Positions 25,384 to 34,846 of a DNA stretch of 64,000 nucleotides are shown here, one piece after another. Made by a program: the position numbers and the translations under genes. Numbering within the stretch: position 1 is the first letter of the stretch; each line of letters starts with the position of its first letter. The stretch lies in the NCBI RefSeq assembly GCF_003047265.1, contig NZ_PZYY01000014.1:1-64000 (forward strand). Reading direction: 5' to 3'. Source of the DNA: Nocardioides terrigena (GTDB lineage Bacteria; Actinomycetota; Actinomycetes; Propionibacteriales; Nocardioidaceae). The notes under the pieces are model-generated. The model made no database searches. It worked only from the letters and a program-made list of their open reading frames with translations, and was not told where the DNA came from.

Positions 25384-26331
25384 TCAGTTCGGTACGACGA
25401 CGGTCCCGGCGCCGCCGGTCGGGTCACCGGTCACCGCCTCGACGATGTGGTCCAGGCTGGTGATGGCGGCGCGCCCGCCGCCCTGCTCGACGAAGCGGCA
25501 GGCGGCGTCGACCTTGGGGCCCATCGACCCGCTGGCGAAGTGGCCCTCGGCGGCGAGCGCCCGCATTTCCCCCACCGTGACGCGACCGACGGGCGTCGCC
25601 TGGGGGGTGCCGAAGCGCAGCACGGCGTGCGGCACGTCGGTGGCGATGACGAGCACGTCGACGGTGATCGACCGCGCCAGCAGGGCGGCCCCGAGGTCCT
25701 TGTCGATGACGGCCTCGACGCCGGTGAGCGTGCCGTCGTCGCGGCGTACGACGGGGATGCCGCCGCCACCGTTGGCGATCACGACGAAGCCGGCCTCGAC
25801 GAGGGCGTGCACCGCCGCGGCGTCGACGACCTCCAGCGGCTCGGGCGAGGCCACGACGCGGCGCCAGCCCTTGGCACCCCGGTCCTGCCACGTCTCCCCG
25901 TGGTCGACCAGCAGCCGTGCCTCCTCGGCGGGCAGGTAGCGGCCGATGGGCTTGGTCGGCGTCCGGAAGCCCGCGTCGTCGGCGTCCACGAGGGTCCGGG
26001 TGACCACGGCGGCGCTGCGTCTCGTGACCCCGCGGCGCGCCAGCGCGGCGTCGAGCGCGTCCATGAGCACGAAGCCGAGGGTCGCCTGCGTCTGCGCGCC
26101 GCACCAGTCCAGCGGCACCGGGGGCACCACGGCCGCTGCGAGCTCGTTCTTGACCAGCAGGTTGCCCACCTGCGGGCCGTTGCCGTGCGTCACCACGACG
26201 TCGACACCGGCGGCGACGAGGTCGGCCACGGCCTCCATCGCCGTCTCGGCCGCGGCGATCTGGTCCTCGGGGCGCGCCCGGCCGTCGGGGCTGGTCATGG
26301 CGTTGCCGCCGAGCGCCAGCAACGCCCTCAC
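25384..26331 (-). CDS. carbamate kinase
   Basis: A 315-residue carbamate kinase (ArcC/AllK type). Motifs: LLALGGNAM, VVTHGNGPQVGNLL, IANGGGGIPVV, VIDKDLGAALLA and ASGSMGPKVDAACRFV. It interconverts carbamoyl phosphate plus ADP with carbamate plus ATP. No arginine deiminase or ornithine carbamoyltransferase gene is nearby. The presence of AllFGH homologues in the same cluster points to carbamoyl phosphate made from a ureido acid, as with E. coli AllK. GTG start overlaps hyuB by four bases. Confidence 0.93.
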   Translation of the reverse strand: MRALLALGGNAMTSPDGRARPEDQIAAAETAMEAVADLVAAGVDVVVTHGNGPQVGNLLVKNELAAAVVPPVPLDWCGAQTQATLGFVLMDALDAALARRGVTRRSAAVVTRTLVDADDAGFRTPTKPIGRYLPAEEARLLVDHGETWQDRGAKGWRRVVASPEPLEVVDAAAVHALVEAGFVVIANGGGGIPVVRRDDGTLTGVEAVIDKDLGAALLARSITVDVLVIATDVPHAVLRFGTPQATPVGRVTVGEMRALAAEGHFASGSMGPKVDAACRFVEQGGGRAAITSLDHIVEAVTGDPTGGAGTVVVPN

Positions 26332-28238
26332 AGGTGGTCCACCTCCGCGGAGGTGGACCCGCCGGAGAGCCGCGCGTAGCCCGGGCCGCGGTCGAAGAAG
26401 GCCTCGTCCCCCCGGGCGCGGCCGGCCCGCTCGGCGGTCGTCGCCCCGGCGTCATGGCCCAGCGAGTCGTCGTCGAGGGACCCGGTGAGCACCACGCCGT
26501 AGTCGGCCAGCGCCGACTCCGGCGACACCTTGCGCCAGACGACGTCGCGCACCACCAGGACCGGGTCGCGGACCAGCGGGTCGCCCCAGCCGCCGCCACC
26601 CGTCGTACGGATCCGGATGACCTCGCCCGCCCGCACCGGCTCGTCGTCGGCGAGGGCGTCGACCCGGCGCTCGTGCGGCCCACCGGGGTCGATGGTGACC
26701 TCGAACGGCCGGCCCGCCCGGCCGCCCCGGACGCCCCAGCACGCCAGGATCGAGCGGTCGGCGATCGACATGAAGTGACCGTCCTTGAGCATCCGGATGT
26801 GCTTCTCGTAGCCGAGGCCGCCGCGGTGCTCGCCGGCGCCGCCGGAGTCCATGGCCAGCCCGAGCGACTCCACGAGGAAGGGGAAGCGCGCCTCGGTGAA
26901 CTCGGTCGGCAGGTTGCGGGAGTCGGGGACGACGTGGATGGTGTCCTCGCCGTCGGCGTAGTAGCGGCCCCCGGAGCCGCCGCCCAGCACCTCGCGCATG
27001 AGGTAGGGGCGGCCGTCGCGGTCCTCGCCGTACACCCCGGTGTAGCGGATGGTCTCCTGGTCGGCGGGCATCCTGCCGTCGACCGCCTTGGCGACCACTC
27101 CCGCGAGCACGCCGAGCAGCCGGAGGATGACGAAGGTGCGGGCATTGGTCGGTGCCGGGAAGACCGGGGTCAGCAGCGTCCCGGGCTCGGGGAAGCGCAT
27201 CTCGATGAGCGGCACGATGCCCTCGTTGACGTCGAGCTCGGCCATCCGCTCGGGCGACTCGGCCAGGTTGCGCAGGATCGGCGCCAGCCACTTCTTGAGG
27301 AAGACGCCGTCGCTGTAGTCGCCGCAGTGGTTGATCGGGCCCTTCGCCTGCGGGCCGGTGCCGTCGAAGTCCAGGACCAGCCGCTCGCCGTCGGGATCGT
27401 CGGCCGCGGTGCGGGTGAGCGTGATGCGCTGCGTGTGCAGCCGCGGCTCGTCGACCCCGTCGTGCTCGGCGTAGTCCTCCCACGTCCACGAGCCCACGGG
27501 GACCTGGCTGAGGATCTCGCGGCGGTACGTCGTGGTGGTGCGGTCGAGGATCGCGTCGAAGCAGGACTCGACGGCGTCGACGCCGTACCGCTCGAAGAGC
27601 TCCCCGAGCCGACGGGCGCCCATCAGGCACGCGGAGCACTCGGCGTCGAGGTCGGCCGCGAGGGACTCGGGCATCCGGGAGTTGCGGGTCATGATCGCCA
27701 GCGCCGCGCGGTTGGGCACACCGGCGTCCCACAGCCGGATGGGCGGCACCATCAGGCCCTCCTCGAAGACGCTGGTCGCGTGGCTGGGCATCGAGCCCGG
27801 CACGGCGCCGCCGATGTCGTCGTGGTGGCCGAATGCCTGGACGAAGGCGACGACGCGGCCGCCGGAGAACACCGGGACGGTGACGCACAGGTCGGGGAGG
27901 TGGCCGATGCCGCCCTCGGAGCGGTAGACGTCGTTGTGGAAGAACACGTCCCCCTCGCGCATCTCCTCGATCGGGAAGTCGCGGGCCACCGGGTGCACGA
28001 GCGCGGAGTAGGACCGGCCGGTGAGCTTGCGGAGCAGCCGGTCGTGGATGCCGGCGCGGAAGTCGTGCGCGTCGCGGATCATCGGGCTGCGGCTGGTCCG
28101 GCCGATGGCGGTCTCGACCTCCATCTCGACGCTGGCCAGCGAGCCCTGGACGATCTCCACCAGCACGGGGTCGGCGCTCGCGCCGGCGTCGTCGGTGAGC
28201 ATCCCGTAGGGGAACCGGGTGGGCACGCGGCGGCTCAT
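26328..28238 (-). CDS. hyuB: hydantoinase B/oxoprolinase family subunit
   Basis: A 636-residue HyuB-type subunit: FFHNDVYRSEGGIGHLPDLCVTVPVF, FGHHDDIGGAVPGSM, and near the end TTGGGGWGDPLVRDP. With HyuA it forms the ATP-dependent N-methylhydantoinase/5-oxoprolinase/acetone carboxylase-like superfamily. These enzymes phosphorylate and cleave or carboxylate an amide or carbonyl. Substrate cannot be read from sequence. It overlaps hyuA and the carbamate kinase gene, so all three are coupled. Confidence 0.88.
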   Translation of the reverse strand: MSRRVPTRFPYGMLTDDAGASADPVLVEIVQGSLASVEMEVETAIGRTSRSPMIRDAHDFRAGIHDRLLRKLTGRSYSALVHPVARDFPIEEMREGDVFFHNDVYRSEGGIGHLPDLCVTVPVFSGGRVVAFVQAFGHHDDIGGAVPGSMPSHATSVFEEGLMVPPIRLWDAGVPNRAALAIMTRNSRMPESLAADLDAECSACLMGARRLGELFERYGVDAVESCFDAILDRTTTTYRREILSQVPVGSWTWEDYAEHDGVDEPRLHTQRITLTRTAADDPDGERLVLDFDGTGPQAKGPINHCGDYSDGVFLKKWLAPILRNLAESPERMAELDVNEGIVPLIEMRFPEPGTLLTPVFPAPTNARTFVILRLLGVLAGVVAKAVDGRMPADQETIRYTGVYGEDRDGRPYLMREVLGGGSGGRYYADGEDTIHVVPDSRNLPTEFTEARFPFLVESLGLAMDSGGAGEHRGGLGYEKHIRMLKDGHFMSIADRSILACWGVRGGRAGRPFEVTIDPGGPHERRVDALADDEPVRAGEVIRIRTTGGGGWGDPLVRDPVLVVRDVVWRKVSPESALADYGVVLTGSLDDDSLGHDAGATTAERAGRARGDEAFFDRGPGYARLSGGSTSAEVDHL

Positions 28239-30349
28239 CACGCCTCCTTGGTGACGATGATGTTGAGGTGGTCGTCGACCCGGGCCGCGAAGCCGGGGTG
28301 GACGGGGACCGTCGAGCCGAACTCCTCGATGATCACCGGCCCCCGGACGACGTGTCCCGGACCCAGGTCGGGTCGCCACAGCACCGGCGTGGTGACGTAG
28401 CCGTCCGCCGCGTCGAAGCAGACCGGTCTCGACGACCCCGCTCGCCCGGCCGGCGGGTCGAGCGGGGGCGAGCTCTCCCCTGCCTTCCGGATCTCCGGGC
28501 GGGTGATCGGCCCGATCCCCGAGACCCGGAGGTTGACCCACTCGACCTGCTGCGAGCCGTCTCCGGAGAAGTCGTAGCCGTAGAGCGCCCGGTGCTCGGC
28601 GTGGAACCGGCGGGCGACCTCGGCGAGCGCGTCCGCGTCGAGGTCGCCGTCGGGCACGCCGACGCGCACCTCGAACGCCTGCCCGAAGTAGCGGACGTCG
28701 GCGGTCCGGACGAAGCGGTGCACCTCGGGGGCGAAGCCCTCCTTGACCAGCGCCGAGCGCGCCCGCGTCGCGAGGGCGTCGTACGCCGCCTGCACGGTCG
28801 TGACGTCGAGCGCCTCGTGCAGGGTGACGTGGGTCTGGACGTAGTCGTTCTTGACATCGACGGTGAGCAGCCCGAACGCCGACACGTTGCCGGGGTTGGG
28901 CGGCACCAGGACGGTGGGGATCCCGAGGACGTCCATCAGCCGGCACAGGAGCAGCGATCCGGAGCCACCGAAGGTGGTCAGCGTGAAGTCGCGGACGTCG
29001 AGCCCCCGCTTGACCGTGACCTGGCGCAGGGCGTTGGCCTGGTTCCAGGCGGAGATCTCGAGCACCCCGGTGGCGCAGGCCTCGGGCGACATCCCGAGCT
29101 CGGTGGCCAGCGCCTCGACCCCCGCCCTCGCCGCGGCGGCGTCGAGCGGGATCTCGCCCCCCAGCAGGTGCGGAGGGATACGGCCCAGCATGACGTGCGC
29201 GTCGGTGATGGTGACCTCGCGGCCGCCCCGGGCGTAGCAGATCGGGCCGGGGTCGGCCCCGGCCGACCGGGGGCCGACCTTGAGCGTGCCCTCGGGCGAG
29301 AGCCAGGCGATCGAGCCGCCGCCGGCGCCGACGGTGACGACGTCGATCATCGGGATCTTGGACGGGAAGGCGCCGACCGAGCCCTCGGTGGTGAGCGTGG
29401 GCTCGCCGTCGATGACGACCGAGACGTCGGTGGAGGTGCCGCCGCCGTCGCTGGTCAGGACCCGGTCGAAGCCCGCCACCTGGGCGATCAGGGCGGCGCC
29501 GAGCGCTCCGGCGGCGGGGCCGGACAGCACGGTGGTGATGGGCTGGTGCACCACCTCGTCGGCGGAGAGCACGCCGCCGTTGGACTTCATCACGTAGAAC
29601 GGCACCTTGCGGCCGCCGTACTGCTCCAAGCGCCGGCTGATGTTGGCGACGTAGCGGCTCAGGCGGGGCTTCACGGCCGCGTCGACGAGGGTCGTCATCG
29701 CCCGCTCGTACTCGCGGTACTCACGCAGCACCTCGCTGGACAGCGAGACGACCGCCTCGGGGTGCTCCTCGCGCAGGATCGCGCGCATCCGCTCCTCGTG
29801 GTCGGGGTTGGCGTAGGAGTGGAGGAAGCAGACCCCGAGGGTGTCGATGCCGCGCACCCGGAACCAGCGCGCCACCCGGCGGGCGTCCTCCTCGTCGAAG
29901 GGACGCACCTCCGCGCCGGTGAAGTCGAGGCGTCCACCGACCCCCTTCACGAGGTCGCGCGGCACGATGCGGGGCGGCTTGACCCAGAAGTAGGAGTTGC
30001 CGTAGCCGTCGGGCACGGACTGCCGGGCGATCTCCAGCATCGCGTCGTAGCCCTCGCTGGTGATGAACCCCAGCGCCTCGACCTTGCCCTCGAGCAGCTG
30101 GTTGGTGGCGACCGTGGTGCCGTGGCTGACCGCGGTGACCGCGTCGCCGCTGCCCCGCGGCAGGTCGAGGAGGTCCAGGACCTTGTCGATCCCGGCCATG
30201 AACCCGTCGGCCGGGTCGGCGGGCGTCGACGGGGTCTTGGTCGTGACCATCTCCCCGCTGTCCTCGTCGAGGGCGACCACGTCGGTGAAGGTGCCGCCGG
30301 TGTCGATGCCGATCCGGATGCGCCGGGGTGCTGGGGGCATGCGGACCAT
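28238..30349 (-). CDS. hyuA: hydantoinase A/oxoprolinase family subunit
   Basis: A 703-residue HyuA subunit with the actin-like ATPase signature IGIDTGGTFTDVV at the N-terminus, SHGTTVATNQLLEGK, VLSGPAAGALGAAL and SDGGGTSTDVS. It provides the ATP-dependent activation step for HyuB. A 95-bp gap separates it from the upstream amidase gene, so a second promoter is possible. No ribosome site is evident before ATG 30349 or ATG 30340; either may be used. Confidence 0.88.
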   Translation of the reverse strand: MVRMPPAPRRIRIGIDTGGTFTDVVALDEDSGEMVTTKTPSTPADPADGFMAGIDKVLDLLDLPRGSGDAVTAVSHGTTVATNQLLEGKVEALGFITSEGYDAMLEIARQSVPDGYGNSYFWVKPPRIVPRDLVKGVGGRLDFTGAEVRPFDEEDARRVARWFRVRGIDTLGVCFLHSYANPDHEERMRAILREEHPEAVVSLSSEVLREYREYERAMTTLVDAAVKPRLSRYVANISRRLEQYGGRKVPFYVMKSNGGVLSADEVVHQPITTVLSGPAAGALGAALIAQVAGFDRVLTSDGGGTSTDVSVVIDGEPTLTTEGSVGAFPSKIPMIDVVTVGAGGGSIAWLSPEGTLKVGPRSAGADPGPICYARGGREVTITDAHVMLGRIPPHLLGGEIPLDAAAARAGVEALATELGMSPEACATGVLEISAWNQANALRQVTVKRGLDVRDFTLTTFGGSGSLLLCRLMDVLGIPTVLVPPNPGNVSAFGLLTVDVKNDYVQTHVTLHEALDVTTVQAAYDALATRARSALVKEGFAPEVHRFVRTADVRYFGQAFEVRVGVPDGDLDADALAEVARRFHAEHRALYGYDFSGDGSQQVEWVNLRVSGIGPITRPEIRKAGESSPPLDPPAGRAGSSRPVCFDAADGYVTTPVLWRPDLGPGHVVRGPVIIEEFGSTVPVHPGFAARVDDHLNIIVTKEA

Positions 30350-30444
30350 TCAAACGACCGCGTACGCCGCCGGGCGAGGTCACATGTTGCCGACGGATCG
30401 GCCCCGGGCTGTCAGGTCATGCCAGCGCGGCGCCGTGCCCGGGC

Positions 30445-31839
30445 TCAGGCGGCGCGGCGGGCCGCCTCGTACGCCGAGGCGATCTCCAGCAGCCGGCGGT
30501 CCGCGCCGTGCGGTGCCACGACCTGGATCCCCACCGGCAGCCCCTCGGGCGTGTGCCCGGCCGGCAGCGAGATGGCCGGGCAGCCGGTGACGCTGATGAC
30601 GTACGCCGAGCGCATCCAGTCGAGGTAGGTCTCCATCGACCGGCCGTTGATCTCGGTGGGGAACTCCTGGTCCGCGGGGAACGGCGGCACCTGCGAGACC
30701 GGCAGCACGAGCACGTCGTACTGCTGGAAGAAGACGCGCATCGTCTCGGCGAGCGCCGTGCGCTGCGTGTAGCCGCGGGCGACGTCGGCGCCGGTCAGGC
30801 CTGCCCCGAGGCGGATGTTGTCGGCGAGGGACTGCTTGAAGCCGTCCGGGTGCTCGGCGAGCAGGGGCCCGAGCTTGGCCTGCAGGTGCCACGCGCGCAG
30901 CGTGCGGAAGGTGTCGTCGGCCAGGGCCAGGTCGGGGTGGGCGCGAGAGACCTGTGCCCCCTGGTGGGCGATGGTCCGACCGGCCTCCTCCACCACGGCG
31001 GCCACGCGGTCGTCGACCTCGAAGGCGCCGCCGAGGTCGATGCTCAGGGCGACCCGGAGGCCGAGCAGGTGTCCGGTCACGGGCGGGGCGAAGACCGAGC
31101 CACGGTCCCCGAGGGCCAGCGGGGCGCGCGGGTCCGGACCGGCGAGCACCGAGAGCAGCAGCGCGAGGTCGCCGACGTCGCGCGCCATCGGCCCGGCGAC
31201 CGACGTCGTCTCCCACTGGTTGTAGAGCGGCCACTCCGGCACCCTGCCGAGCGAGGGCCGCAGGCCCACGACCCCGCAGAACGATGCCGGGTTGCGCAGC
31301 GAGCCGCCCATGTCGGACCCCTCGGCCAGGGGCACCATGCCGGACGCCAACGCGCAGGCCGCTCCGCCGCTGGACCCGCCCGCGGAGAAGCGCGGGTCCA
31401 CCGGGTTGAGGGTGGTGCCGAAGACCCGGTTGAAGGTGTGGGAGCCGGCGGCGAACTCCGGCACGTTGGTCCTGCCGATCACCACGACGCCCGCGCGGCG
31501 CACGCGCTCGACCACCAGCTCGTCCCGCTCGGGGACGTGGTCGGCACGCAGCGGGGAGCCGTACGTCGTACGCCAGCCGGCCACGGCGTGGGTGTCCTTG
31601 AAGGCGAACGGGAGCCCGTGCAGCGGACCCACCTCGGCACCCGAGGCCAGTGCCTCGTCGGCCGCGGCCGCTCCGGCACGGGCGCGCTCCTCGTCGAGGG
31701 AGACGATCGCGTTGAGCTCGCCGTTGCGCTCGGCGATGCGCGCCAGGTGCAGGTCGAGGAGCTCGCGCGCGGAGATCTCGCGCTCGGCGACCGCGGCCGC
31801 CATCGCGCGTGCCGACGACGCGACCGTGAGGTCGGTCAT
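30445..31839 (-). CDS. amidase-signature enzyme
   Basis: A 464-residue amidase of the AS family. The Ser-cisSer-Lys triad is intact: Lys in LPFAFKDTHAVAGW, Ser in SAGGSSGGAACALASG, and nucleophile Ser in EGSDMGGSLRNPASFCG. It hydrolyses a linear amide or ureide. In Rhodococcus, ureidomalonase follows barbiturase and splits ureidomalonate to malonate and urea; this gene is the obvious local candidate. Alternatively it removes ammonia from malonamate or oxamate if the ureide is split by the AllFGH homologues. It overlaps the CoxG-like gene by four bases. Confidence 0.9.
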   Translation of the reverse strand: MTDLTVASSARAMAAAVAEREISARELLDLHLARIAERNGELNAIVSLDEERARAGAAAADEALASGAEVGPLHGLPFAFKDTHAVAGWRTTYGSPLRADHVPERDELVVERVRRAGVVVIGRTNVPEFAAGSHTFNRVFGTTLNPVDPRFSAGGSSGGAACALASGMVPLAEGSDMGGSLRNPASFCGVVGLRPSLGRVPEWPLYNQWETTSVAGPMARDVGDLALLLSVLAGPDPRAPLALGDRGSVFAPPVTGHLLGLRVALSIDLGGAFEVDDRVAAVVEEAGRTIAHQGAQVSRAHPDLALADDTFRTLRAWHLQAKLGPLLAEHPDGFKQSLADNIRLGAGLTGADVARGYTQRTALAETMRVFFQQYDVLVLPVSQVPPFPADQEFPTEINGRSMETYLDWMRSAYVISVTGCPAISLPAGHTPEGLPVGIQVVAPHGADRRLLEIASAYEAARRAA

Positions 31840-32468
31840 CGGCGGCGACCGACGAGGGCGCCGGCCAGCACGCCGGCGAGGACGAGCCCGGCCCCCACCG
31901 CCACACCGCGGAGGAAGTCGTCCTGAGACGAGGCGGGAGCGGCGGGCGCCGTGAAGACGGCGCCGACGGCCGGCTCGGCCCCTCCCGCGACCGACGCCGA
32001 CGACACGGGCGCGGCGACGGACGGGGCGGCTCCGCCGAGGACCGCGTCGACGTTGCCGAAGAACTCGACCGCCATCCGGCGCGACACCGAGGTCAGCATC
32101 CGCTGGCCCACTCCCCCGACCATGCCGCCGACCACCGCGTCGGCGTCGTACGTGACCCGGGTGGTGCCGTTGCCCGCGTCGGCGAAGGCGACCGCGATGT
32201 CGGCGCCGATCGTGCCGGGCGCCCCGGCACCCTGGAGCACCATCCGCAGGGACCGGTGCTCCTGCAGGTCGTGGAGCCGGCAGGTGCCGGCGTAGGTGCC
32301 CTTGATCGCGGCGACGCCCGCCGTGACGGTCAGGTCGTAGGAGTTCTCGCCGGTGGCCTGGAGGCGGGAGCAGCCCGGGATGGTCCTCACCAGCACGGCC
32401 GGGTCGAGCAGGGCGTCCCAGACCCGCTCGACGGGGGCGTCCAGGACGTTCTCACCGGCGAACTTCAT
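31836..32468 (-). CDS. CoxG-like SRPBCC protein with C-terminal membrane anchor
   Basis: A 210-residue CoxG family protein: an SRPBCC/START-like domain (MKFAGENVLDAPVERVWDAL to about residue 150), an Ala/Pro-rich linker, and a C-terminal hydrophobic segment FLRGVAVGAGLVLAGVLAGALVG followed by RRR. In Oligotropha CoxG recruits CO dehydrogenase to the membrane; here it could dock the adjacent molybdenum hydroxylase at the respiratory chain. Overlaps coxL-like and amidase genes by four bases each. Confidence 0.85.
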   Translation of the reverse strand: MKFAGENVLDAPVERVWDALLDPAVLVRTIPGCSRLQATGENSYDLTVTAGVAAIKGTYAGTCRLHDLQEHRSLRMVLQGAGAPGTIGADIAVAFADAGNGTTRVTYDADAVVGGMVGGVGQRMLTSVSRRMAVEFFGNVDAVLGGAAPSVAAPVSSASVAGGAEPAVGAVFTAPAAPASSQDDFLRGVAVGAGLVLAGVLAGALVGRRR

Positions 32469-34846
32469 GGGGTCTCCTTCGACTGGCGCAGGGCGTGCAG
32501 CTCGGACGGCGAGATCGGCATCGCCGTGATGGGGAAGCCCTCGGCGTCCTCGATGGCGGCGGCGATCGCGGCCGAGCCCGGGATGACGCCCGCCTCGCCG
32601 GCGCCCTTGATGCCGAGGCGGTTGAGGGGGGACGGCGTCTCGAGGTGGTCGATCTCGATCGTGTCGGGGACCTCGGTGACGTAGGGCATCAGGAAGTCCA
32701 TGAACGACGCGTTGAGCAGCTGTCCGGAGTCGTCGTACTCCATCCGCTCGTAGAGGGCTCCGCCGACGCCCTGGGCCACCCCGCCGTGGATCTGCCCCTC
32801 GACGATCATCGGGTTGATGATGCGGCCGCAGTCGTGGACCACCGCGTAGCGCAGGATCCTGACCTCGGCGGTGTCGGGATCTGTCTCGACGATCACCGCG
32901 TGCATGCCGGAGGCGAAGGTCGCCCGTTGCGGCGAGTAGAAGTCGCGGGCCTCCAGGCCGGGCTCGTCGTCCTCGGCCACCGGCGGCTTGCCGGGGTCGC
33001 CCACGGCGAACTGGGTCGCCGCTTTGGACGCCTCGTCGAACGCGTAGCGCAGCGGGTTGGACAGCACCGCGACCGTGCCCAGCGCGAGGGTCGCGTCCGT
33101 GCCGCGCACCTGCACGAGGCCGTCGACGATCTCGAGGTCGGCGACGTCCGCCTCGAGCGCCTCGGCCGCGATGCGCAGCGCCTTCTCCCGGACCGCCTGC
33201 GCGGCGAGCTGGACCGCGGAGCCGCTCATCACCGCGGCCCGCGACGCGAAGGTGCCCACGGCGTACGGCATCTTGCGGGTGTCGCCGGACACGACCTCGA
33301 CGTCCTCGAGCGGGACGCCGAGCTCGTCGGCGACGATCTGGGCGAAGACGGTCGCGTGGCCCTGACCCTGGGTGGTGAGGCCGATGGCGACCTTGACCTT
33401 GCCGGAGGTCTCGACGTGGACGTGGGCGCCCTCGTAGGGGCCGACGCCGGTGCCCTCGACGTAGCAGGCGAGGCCGATGCCGATGCGGCGACCCTCCGCC
33501 GCTGCTTCGGCCTGCAGCGCCGGGAAGCCGTCCCAGCCGATCAGCGCCTTGAGCTTGTCGAGCGACGCCGGGTAGTCGCCCGAGTCGTACTCGAGCTCGC
33601 GACCGTCCTGGAACACCAGCCCGTGGTCGTAGGGGAACTCGTCGGGCTGGATGAAGTTGGCGGCCCGCACCGCGGTGCGGTCGAGCCCGAGCTCCGCGGC
33701 GATCGCGTCCATGGTCCGCTCCATGACGAAGCAGCCCTGCGGACGGCCCGCGCCGCGGTAGGGGGTCACCATCACGGTGTTGGTGAACAACGACTCGAAC
33801 TGCACGCGGTAGGCGCCCGGCTTGTAGGGGCCCAGCAGCTGGGTCGCGGTGATGATCGGCACGATCAGGCCGTACGGCGAGTAGGCGCCGTGGTCGTGCC
33901 AGAACGTCACGTCGAGGCCCAGCACCCGACCGTCCTCGTCGAAGCCGACCTCGACGTGGTGCACCTGGCCGCGCTCGTGGGCGGAGGAGATGAAGTGCTC
34001 GCGCCGGTCCTCGGTGAACTTCACCGGCCGGCCCAGCGCCCGCGCCGCCATCGGCACGAGGAGCTCCTCGGGCCAGGGGTGGTTGATCTTGACGCCGAAC
34101 CCGCCCCCCACGTCGGGGGTGATGACGTCGACCTGGGCGAGGTCGAGGCCCAGCCGGGCGGCGACGCACCCGCGCACCCCGGTCGAGGTCTGGGTGGAGC
34201 TCCACACCGTGAGCCGGCTCGTGTCGGGGTCCCAGCGGGCGACGACCCCGCGGCCCTCCATCGGCTGGCACGAGCTGCGCTCGATCGTCAGGTCGAGGGA
34301 GAGACGGCGCGGCGCGGCGGCGATCGCCGCCGGGGCGTCGCCGTGGTGCTGCTCCATCCGGGCCCCGACGTTGCCCGGCACGTCGTCGTGCACGAGGTGC
34401 GTCGCGGCCCGGGCCGCCTCGATGCCGACCACCGCCGGCAGGAAGTCGTAGGTGACCCGGATCCGGTCGACGGCGTCCTCCGCGACGTAGCGGTCGTCGG
34501 CGACGACGAAGGCGATCGCCTCGCCGACGTGGTTGACCTCGTCCCTCGCGAGCGCGAACTGGGTGCGGCCGTGGGTGAGCGCCGGGTGCGGGATGAGCAG
34601 CGGCAAGGGGTCGGCCATCACGCCGTCGAGGTCCTCGTGGGTCCACACCGCGTGCACGCCCTCGAGGTCGAGGACCGCCGAGACGTCGATGTCGAGGATC
34701 CGCGCGTGCGCGTGCGGCGACCGGAGCACGGCCGCGTGCAGGGTGCCCGGCCCGACGAGCACGTCGTCGACGTACCGTCCACGACCGCGCAGGAAGCGCT
34801 GGTCCTCGACCCGCGGGACCCTCTCGCCGAAGAGCTTCGTGGTCAC
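32465..34846 (-). CDS. molybdenum hydroxylase large subunit (xanthine oxidase family)
   Basis: A 793-residue molybdopterin-binding subunit. It has DVGGGFGVKINHPWPEE (Mo pterin site), VTPYRGAGRPQGCFVMERTMD and, near the end, GIKGAGEAGVIPGS with the conserved catalytic Glu. The active-site loop reads YRGAGR, as in form-II CoxL-like hydroxylases, and not the AYxCSFR loop of true CO dehydrogenase. So it hydroxylates an organic substrate, most likely a heterocycle; uracil is my candidate from context. GTG start 34846 overlaps the small-subunit stop (GTGA). Confidence 0.92.
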   Translation of the reverse strand: MTTKLFGERVPRVEDQRFLRGRGRYVDDVLVGPGTLHAAVLRSPHAHARILDIDVSAVLDLEGVHAVWTHEDLDGVMADPLPLLIPHPALTHGRTQFALARDEVNHVGEAIAFVVADDRYVAEDAVDRIRVTYDFLPAVVGIEAARAATHLVHDDVPGNVGARMEQHHGDAPAAIAAAPRRLSLDLTIERSSCQPMEGRGVVARWDPDTSRLTVWSSTQTSTGVRGCVAARLGLDLAQVDVITPDVGGGFGVKINHPWPEELLVPMAARALGRPVKFTEDRREHFISSAHERGQVHHVEVGFDEDGRVLGLDVTFWHDHGAYSPYGLIVPIITATQLLGPYKPGAYRVQFESLFTNTVMVTPYRGAGRPQGCFVMERTMDAIAAELGLDRTAVRAANFIQPDEFPYDHGLVFQDGRELEYDSGDYPASLDKLKALIGWDGFPALQAEAAAEGRRIGIGLACYVEGTGVGPYEGAHVHVETSGKVKVAIGLTTQGQGHATVFAQIVADELGVPLEDVEVVSGDTRKMPYAVGTFASRAAVMSGSAVQLAAQAVREKALRIAAEALEADVADLEIVDGLVQVRGTDATLALGTVAVLSNPLRYAFDEASKAATQFAVGDPGKPPVAEDDEPGLEARDFYSPQRATFASGMHAVIVETDPDTAEVRILRYAVVHDCGRIINPMIVEGQIHGGVAQGVGGALYERMEYDDSGQLLNASFMDFLMPYVTEVPDTIEIDHLETPSPLNRLGIKGAGEAGVIPGSAAIAAAIEDAEGFPITAMPISPSELHALRQSKETP

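Noticed and set aside
25384..26331. Arginine deiminase pathway
   Set aside because: Carbamate kinase is present without arcA, ornithine carbamoyltransferase or an arginine/ornithine antiporter.
30350..30444. Hairpin formed by CCCGGGC copies in the hyuA-amidase gap
   Set aside because: The arms are short self-palindromes with a long loop and are expected by chance at this GC content.
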